Below the pieces are notes generated by a model, which had not been told where the DNA came from, made no database searches, and worked only from the letters and a program-made list of their open reading frames with translations. Shown piece by piece: positions 39,381-43,867 of a DNA stretch of 43,867 nt. The stretch spans positions 1 to 43,867 of the forward strand of contig DKTR01000091.1 in assembly GCA_002473385.1 (NCBI GenBank), in the 5' to 3' direction. The stretch's first letter is position 1; the number at the start of each line of letters is the position of its first letter. This stretch comes from Lachnospiraceae bacterium UBA7225 (GTDB lineage: Bacteria > Bacillota > Clostridia > Lachnospirales > Lachnospiraceae). A program made the translations under genes and the position numbers.

Positions 39381-41819
39381 ATGCAGTATACACAACAGGC
39401 AGCAAATGCGCTGAAGCTCGCGCAGCAGGCAGCGAAAAAATGCGGGCAGAGCTATATCGGCTCCGAGCATCTGCTTCTCGGTCTGCTGAAGGAGAGCAGC
39501 GGCATGGCATCTGCCATTCTTCAGCAACACCAGGTAAGTGAGGAAAAGGTGCTGGAGCTTGTCCGCGATCTGATTGTACCGGAGGGTACGCTCATGGAAC
39601 CGGCGGGAATTTTGTATTCCCCACGCGCAGAGGCGATTCTGGAGCAGGCAGAGGTGGAGACAAGGTTTTTCCGTCAAAAGGAGATCGGCACGGAGCATTT
39701 GCTGCTCGCGCTTTTAAAGGATACTGACTGTGTGGCAATGCGTCTGCTTCATACTATGGGAATCCAGGTACAGAAGGTATTTATGGACGTGCTGGAGTGT
39801 CTGGGGCTGGAGGAATCGCAGTATCGCGAGTATGTCCAGCAGGTGCAGGGCAGAGGGCAGGAGGCATCCAGCGATATGCTGGAGCGCTTCAGCCGTAATC
39901 TCACGCAGCAGGCGGCAGATGAAAAGCTTGATCCGGTTGTTGGAAGAGAGCAGGAAATCCGGCGTATTATCCAGATTCTCGGACGGCGCACAAAAAATAA
40001 CCCCTGTCTGATTGGGGAACCCGGTGTCGGCAAGACAGCGATCGTTGAGGGACTGGCGCAGCGGATCGTGGCGGGAGATGTTCCGGATGTTATCCGCGGC
40101 AAACAGATTTATACGCTTGATATGGCGGCTATGGTGGCCGGCTCCAAATACCGGGGCGAGTTTGAGGAGCGTATCAAGCGGGTTATCCAGGAGGTAAGCG
40201 CCCGCAGCGACGTACTTTTGTTCATTGATGAGCTGCACACTATTATCGGGGCAGGCGGCGCTGAAGGCGCGATGGATGCTTCGAACATCTTAAAACCGGC
40301 ACTTTCGCGCGGAGAAATGCAGCTGATCGGGGCGACAACGATTACGGAGTACCGTAAATATATCGAAAAAGATCCGGCACTGGAACGCAGATTTCAGTCG
40401 GTTTCTGTAGAGGAACCAGACGAGGCGGATGCCGTTGCTATTTTAAAGGGACTGCGTCCGAATTATGAAGCGCATCACCGGGTAAAGATTACGGATGAGG
40501 CGATCGAGGCGGCAGTGAAATACTCTGCCCGCTATATCAGTGACCGTTATCTGCCGGATAAGGCAATCGATCTGATTGACGAAGCGGCTTCCGGCAAACA
40601 GATCAGCGGTTCCTCTGTGCCGGATGGTATCGAGAAGCTGCAGGCGGCGGCAGAGGAACTTTCTGAAAAGAAAGAGCAGGCAATTATCCAGGGAAACTGG
40701 GAGGAAGCGCAGAAGCTGAACCGCGCGCAGGAGGCAACTCTCAAAAAGCTGGCGGCCACGCAGAGGCGGATGAACCAGAAGGGCAGCGTTCGCTGTCCGG
40801 AGGTTGCTGAGGAAGATATTGCTGCGATTGTGTCCATGTGGACGAAGATTCCGGTACAGCGTCTGGCGGAAAAAGAGACAAAACGGCTGAGGAAGCTGGA
40901 ACAGACACTGCACAGGCGCGTGATCGGACAGGACGAGGCGGTTACAGCGGTGGCAAAGGCGGTCAAGCGCGGCAGGGTCGGCTTAAAGGATCCGGCGCGT
41001 CCAATCGGTTCCTTCCTGTTTCTGGGACCGACCGGCGTCGGCAAGACCGAGCTTTCCAAGGTGCTTGCAGAGGTAGTATTTGGCAGTGAGCAATCGATGA
41101 TCCGTGTCGATATGTCGGAATATATGGAGAAACACAGCGTATCCCGTCTGGTTGGCTCCCCGCCCGGCTATGTCGGTTACGAGGAGGGCGGACAGCTCAG
41201 CGAGAAGGTGCGACGTAACCCCTATTCCGTTATCCTGCTGGATGAGGTGGAAAAAGCCCATCCTGATGTATTCAATATCCTGCTGCAGGTGCTGGATGAT
41301 GGCCACATCACCGATGCACAGGGCAGAAAAGTAGATTTTAAGAATACGATTATCATCATGACATCAAATGCCGGGGCGCAGGCAATTGTTGAGCCGAAGA
41401 AACTTGGCTTTGCAGCGGTGGATGATGAAAAGCAGAATTACCAGCGCATGAAGAGCAGCGTGATGGAGGAAGTAAAGCGGCTGTTTAAGCCGGAATTTCT
41501 CAATCGTATCGATGAGATTATCGTATTCCGCTCTTTAAATAAGGAGGAAATTGACCGCATTGTCGGACTTCTGCTGAAAGATTTCGAGGAGCGGTGTCTG
41601 AAGCAGATGGACATAACCTTAAATGTCCGTCCATCTGTGAAAAAATATATTGCCGAAAAGGGTTTTGATCCGAAATTCGGCGCGCGTCCGCTAAAACGTG
41701 CGATCCAGTCGCAGGTAGAGGACGCTCTGGCAGAGGAAATTTTATCCGGGCGCGTTGCGGCTGGCGATACGGTTGCCGCAAAGATGACGAACGGGAAAAT
41801 AAAATTCGAAAAACAGTAA
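39381..41819 (+). CDS. clpC: AAA+ protease-associated chaperone ClpC
   Basis: An 812-residue Clp/Hsp100 ATPase that unfolds proteins for ClpP. It has two Clp N-terminal repeats (about 1-145; YIGSEHLLLGLL and IGTEHLLLALL), a first AAA+ module with Walker A GEPGVGKT (about residue 212), a middle coiled-coil/UVR-like part (about 410-455, EKKEQAIIQGNWEEAQKLNR), a second AAA+ module with Walker A GPTGVGKT (about 549), and a C-terminal D2 small domain (KFGARPLKRAIQ). The length matches ClpC. The ribosome site GGAAGGATG overlaps the regulator's stop codon. Confidence 0.95.
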   Translation: MQYTQQAANALKLAQQAAKKCGQSYIGSEHLLLGLLKESSGMASAILQQHQVSEEKVLELVRDLIVPEGTLMEPAGILYSPRAEAILEQAEVETRFFRQKEIGTEHLLLALLKDTDCVAMRLLHTMGIQVQKVFMDVLECLGLEESQYREYVQQVQGRGQEASSDMLERFSRNLTQQAADEKLDPVVGREQEIRRIIQILGRRTKNNPCLIGEPGVGKTAIVEGLAQRIVAGDVPDVIRGKQIYTLDMAAMVAGSKYRGEFEERIKRVIQEVSARSDVLLFIDELHTIIGAGGAEGAMDASNILKPALSRGEMQLIGATTITEYRKYIEKDPALERRFQSVSVEEPDEADAVAILKGLRPNYEAHHRVKITDEAIEAAVKYSARYISDRYLPDKAIDLIDEAASGKQISGSSVPDGIEKLQAAAEELSEKKEQAIIQGNWEEAQKLNRAQEATLKKLAATQRRMNQKGSVRCPEVAEEDIAAIVSMWTKIPVQRLAEKETKRLRKLEQTLHRRVIGQDEAVTAVAKAVKRGRVGLKDPARPIGSFLFLGPTGVGKTELSKVLAEVVFGSEQSMIRVDMSEYMEKHSVSRLVGSPPGYVGYEEGGQLSEKVRRNPYSVILLDEVEKAHPDVFNILLQVLDDGHITDAQGRKVDFKNTIIIMTSNAGAQAIVEPKKLGFAAVDDEKQNYQRMKSSVMEEVKRLFKPEFLNRIDEIIVFRSLNKEEIDRIVGLLLKDFEERCLKQMDITLNVRPSVKKYIAEKGFDPKFGARPLKRAIQSQVEDALAEEILSGRVAAGDTVAAKMTNGKIKFEKQ

Positions 41820-41841
41820 GATAAAATGGGAGGACAGTGAC

Positions 41842-42252
41842 ATGTCAGTAGTAGAAAGTTTGATCTGCAAAGAAAACGATGGAACCATCAGCTTTGGAAA
41901 TTACCTTCTGGATACGAAATCCAAGGTATCGGATTTTGAAAACGCCGGGGATCTCTATAAAGTAAAATCTTTCCGTGAGATTACCAAGCTGGAAAGAAAT
42001 GAAATGTTTGTGTACGAATCTGTTCCGGGAACAGCAGTGCATCATCTGAAGGAGACTGCCGGCGGCATGGAATTTGAGGTCGAGGGTGCGCAGGATGCGC
42101 AAATCACTGTGGAGATGGAGGCGGATACTGTCTATGCGATTGAGATAGACGGTGAGAGCACCGGAACAATGAAAACAAATTTAAGCGGAAAGCTCTCTCT
42201 GAGCGTTGAACTTGAGACGGGTAAGAGTGTTTCTGTGAAGATTGTGAAGTAG
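41842..42252 (+). CDS. Conserved-looking small protein between clpC and radA
   Basis: A 136-residue soluble protein with a strong GGGAGGA site. It is predicted to be mostly beta strands (FEVEGAQDAQITVEMEADTV, then a repeated Thr/Ser/Val pattern near the C-terminus). There is no signal peptide, membrane helix or recognised motif. It sits between clpC and radA with very short gaps, so it is likely co-transcribed with both. I do not recognise the family. Confidence 0.7.
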   Translation: MSVVESLICKENDGTISFGNYLLDTKSKVSDFENAGDLYKVKSFREITKLERNEMFVYESVPGTAVHHLKETAGGMEFEVEGAQDAQITVEMEADTVYAIEIDGESTGTMKTNLSGKLSLSVELETGKSVSVKIVK

Positions 42253-42256
42253 GAAG

Positions 42257-43666
42257 ATGGCAAAAGCGAAAGGAAACGTATTTTTCTGCCAGAATTGCGG
42301 CTACGAGTCGACGAAATGGCAGGGGCAGTGTCCGGGCTGCCACGAGTGGAATACTTTTGTAGAGGAACCGGCTGCGCCGAAAAAAAGTGCGGCTGCAAAG
42401 ACCGGGCGGGCGGCGGCAGCCGGACCCGGCCAGGAGCCGGTGCGTCTCTCAGAGATCAGTGCCGACGAAAGCGAACGCACCTCATCGGGTATGGCGGAAC
42501 TGGACCGTGTGCTTGGCGGCGGCATTGTATCCGGATCACTGATCCTGGTAGGTGGTGATCCCGGCATCGGAAAATCGACATTGCTGCTGCAGGTGTGCCG
42601 TGACCTGGTCAACCGGAAACACAGAGTGCTCTATATATCAGGCGAGGAATCTGCGCGGCAGTTAAAGCTGCGCGCACAGCGTGTCGGACGTTTTGAGGAA
42701 GAGCTGATGGTGCTCTGTGAGACAAATCTGGATACCATCTGCGAGGTGCTGCAGCGGCAGAAGCCGGAGTTTGTGGTGATTGATTCTATACAGACCATGT
42801 ATAGCGAGGAGGTGGCATCAGCGCCGGGAAGCGTCTCCCAGGTGCGTCAGGCTACCGGTGTGTTTATGCAGATTGCAAAGGGCATGGGCATCACGGTATT
42901 TCTGGTTGGTCATGTCACAAAGGAAGGTGTTGTGGCGGGACCACGTGTGCTGGAGCACATGGTTGACACCGTACTTTATTTTGAGGGCGACCGCCATGCC
43001 GTTTACCGGATTTTGCGCGGCGTAAAAAACCGTTTTGGCTCCACTAATGAGATTGGTGTTTTTGAGATGCGGGGTACCGGGCTGGTGGAGGTGAAAAATC
43101 CATCGGAATATATGCTGAGCGGCAAGCTGGAGAATGCCTCCGGTTCTGTCGTGGCGTGCTCTATGGAAGGAACGCGCCCTGTGCTGGTGGAAATCCAGGC
43201 GCTTGTCTGTCAGAGCAATCTGCCGATGCCGCGCCGAACTACGGCGGGAACGGATTTCAACCGCGTGAATCTGCTGCTTGCTGTGCTTGAAAAACGGGCG
43301 GGTATCCATCTGTCTGCCTGTGATGTCTACGTCAACATCGCAGGCGGCATCAAAATGACAGAACCGGCTATTGATCTCGGACTCATTCTGGCGCTGGTGT
43401 CCAGCTATAAGGATATTGCTGTGGATGAAAAGCTTATCGCCTTCGGCGAAGTGGGCTTAAGCGGAGAAATCCGCGCTGTCAACATGGCAAAGCAGCGCAC
43501 TGATGAAGCTAGAAAGCTTGGCTTCACCACTGTGCTAATGCCGGAGGTATCTGTCAAAACAGTTGGAAAAGCTCCCGGTATAAAAATTGTCGGTCTGAAA
43601 ACCGTGCGGGAAGCCGTATTTTACATACTCAGCGGCGACAATGCCGACCTGCCGTTCTCTTCATAA
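42257..43666 (+). CDS. radA: DNA repair protein RadA/Sms
   Basis: A 469-residue DNA-dependent ATPase that promotes branch migration in recombination. The N-terminal zinc finger uses C11, C14, C25 and C28 (CQNCGYESTKWQGQCPGC). Walker A is GGDPGIGKST (K105). The RadA-specific KNRFG motif lies near residue 257, and a Lon-like C-terminal domain includes AGGIKMTEPAIDLGLILALV. The length is typical. It follows the unknown gene by 4 bases. The region after it to 43797 holds only regulatory sequence for the tRNA. Confidence 0.97.
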   Translation: MAKAKGNVFFCQNCGYESTKWQGQCPGCHEWNTFVEEPAAPKKSAAAKTGRAAAAGPGQEPVRLSEISADESERTSSGMAELDRVLGGGIVSGSLILVGGDPGIGKSTLLLQVCRDLVNRKHRVLYISGEESARQLKLRAQRVGRFEEELMVLCETNLDTICEVLQRQKPEFVVIDSIQTMYSEEVASAPGSVSQVRQATGVFMQIAKGMGITVFLVGHVTKEGVVAGPRVLEHMVDTVLYFEGDRHAVYRILRGVKNRFGSTNEIGVFEMRGTGLVEVKNPSEYMLSGKLENASGSVVACSMEGTRPVLVEIQALVCQSNLPMPRRTTAGTDFNRVNLLLAVLEKRAGIHLSACDVYVNIAGGIKMTEPAIDLGLILALVSSYKDIAVDEKLIAFGEVGLSGEIRAVNMAKQRTDEARKLGFTTVLMPEVSVKTVGKAPGIKIVGLKTVREAVFYILSGDNADLPFSS

Positions 43667-43728
43667 CGACGTATGAGCATGCGTTTTCACCAGGACATTT
43701 TCGGTTCAGTACAGGATGAAAAAACAAC

Positions 43729-43763
43729 GGGGAAATTGACAAAAATTTATTGACAATTTCCCC
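43729..43763. promoter_or_regulatory. Inverted repeat overlapping the tRNA-Trp -35 box
   Basis: GGGGAAATTG (43729-43738) and CAATTTCCCC (43754-43763) are perfect 10-base inverted repeats with a 15-base gap. The 3' arm overlaps the TTGACA of the tRNA promoter. It might be an operator, or the remains of a radA terminator without a T-tract. Confidence 0.55.
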
Positions 43764-43778
43764 TGTCTGTGCTATAAA
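43750..43778 (+). promoter_or_regulatory. Promoter of tRNA-Trp
   Basis: Perfect TTGACA (43750-43755), 17-base spacer, TATAAA (43773-43778). Transcription would start near 43785, about 13 bases before the mature tRNA. A second TTGACA lies 14 bases upstream (43736-43741). Confidence 0.8.
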
Positions 43779-43797
43779 TATCTGGTGAGCAACACAC

Positions 43798-43867
43798 AGG
43801 GGATTGGTCAAATGGTATGACAGAAGTCTCCAAAACTTTTAGCGGGAGTTCGATTCTCTCATCCCCT
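43798..43867 (+). tRNA. tRNA-Trp (anticodon CCA), 3' end cut by window edge
   Basis: The acceptor stem AGGGGAT (43798-43804) pairs with ATCCCCT (43861-43867). The D arm is GTCA...TGAC, the anticodon stem GAAGT/ACTTT encloses loop CTCCAAA with anticodon CCA at 43830-43832, and the T arm is GGGAG-TTCGATT-CTCTC. The discriminator base and any CCA end lie outside the window. It reads UGG codons. Confidence 0.93.

Overview
The window looks like a chromosomal segment of an anaerobic Firmicute, most likely a Lachnospiraceae-type gut Clostridium (inferred from gene families, strong AGGAGG-type ribosome binding sites, YesM/YesN-type regulation, VanZ-like and GntR/YtrA-like neighbours; no marker gene was searched). 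The left 30 kb is a sugar-catabolic region; the right 14 kb is mostly housekeeping and looks GC-richer by eye.

Region A (1-15520, all +) is a glycoside-use locus. It holds an ABC importer (solute-binding protein and two permeases, no ATPase), three large cytosolic GH2 enzymes of the beta-mannosidase type, an aldo/keto reductase, a split transketolase (two genes), a hexokinase-like sugar kinase and an RpiB-family isomerase. Region B (15680-17280) is a Na+-dependent amino-acid-type (NSS) transporter behind a clear promoter and a multi-hairpin leader. Region C (17324-30109) is a second, parallel sugar module: a leftward YesM/YesN-type sensor kinase and AraC-type response regulator diverge from a second binding protein-permease-permease set, followed by a fourth GH2, a cytosolic beta-propeller protein, a second aldo/keto reductase and a LarA-type (nickel-pincer) racemase/epimerase homologue, closed by a strong terminator at 30180-30211.

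Region D (30305-43867) contains pyrE, three small membrane proteins, an M29 aminopeptidase with a long N-terminal extension, a purE-purM-purN-purD operon, a secreted/membrane coiled-coil protein with a cadherin-like domain, a GntR/YtrA-type regulator next to clpC, a short unknown protein, radA, and a tRNA-Trp at the right edge.

The most interesting point is in region A. The transketolase C-terminal subunit and the RpiB-like isomerase both keep catalytic residues but have lost several residues that normally bind the phosphate, or open the ring, of sugar phosphates. Together with four GH2 enzymes that keep both catalytic glutamates but lack the usual GWDWGP mannosidase motif, this suggests a C2-transfer pathway for an unusual, perhaps non-phosphorylated or sulfonated, sugar released from an imported glycoside. 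The logic resembles the known sulfo-transketolase route, but the genes are not the same set. This is inference; substrate and products cannot be read from sequence. Two palindromic multi-hairpin elements (15717-15839 and 34099-34212) and parallel hairpins after both binding-protein genes are further non-coding features of interest.
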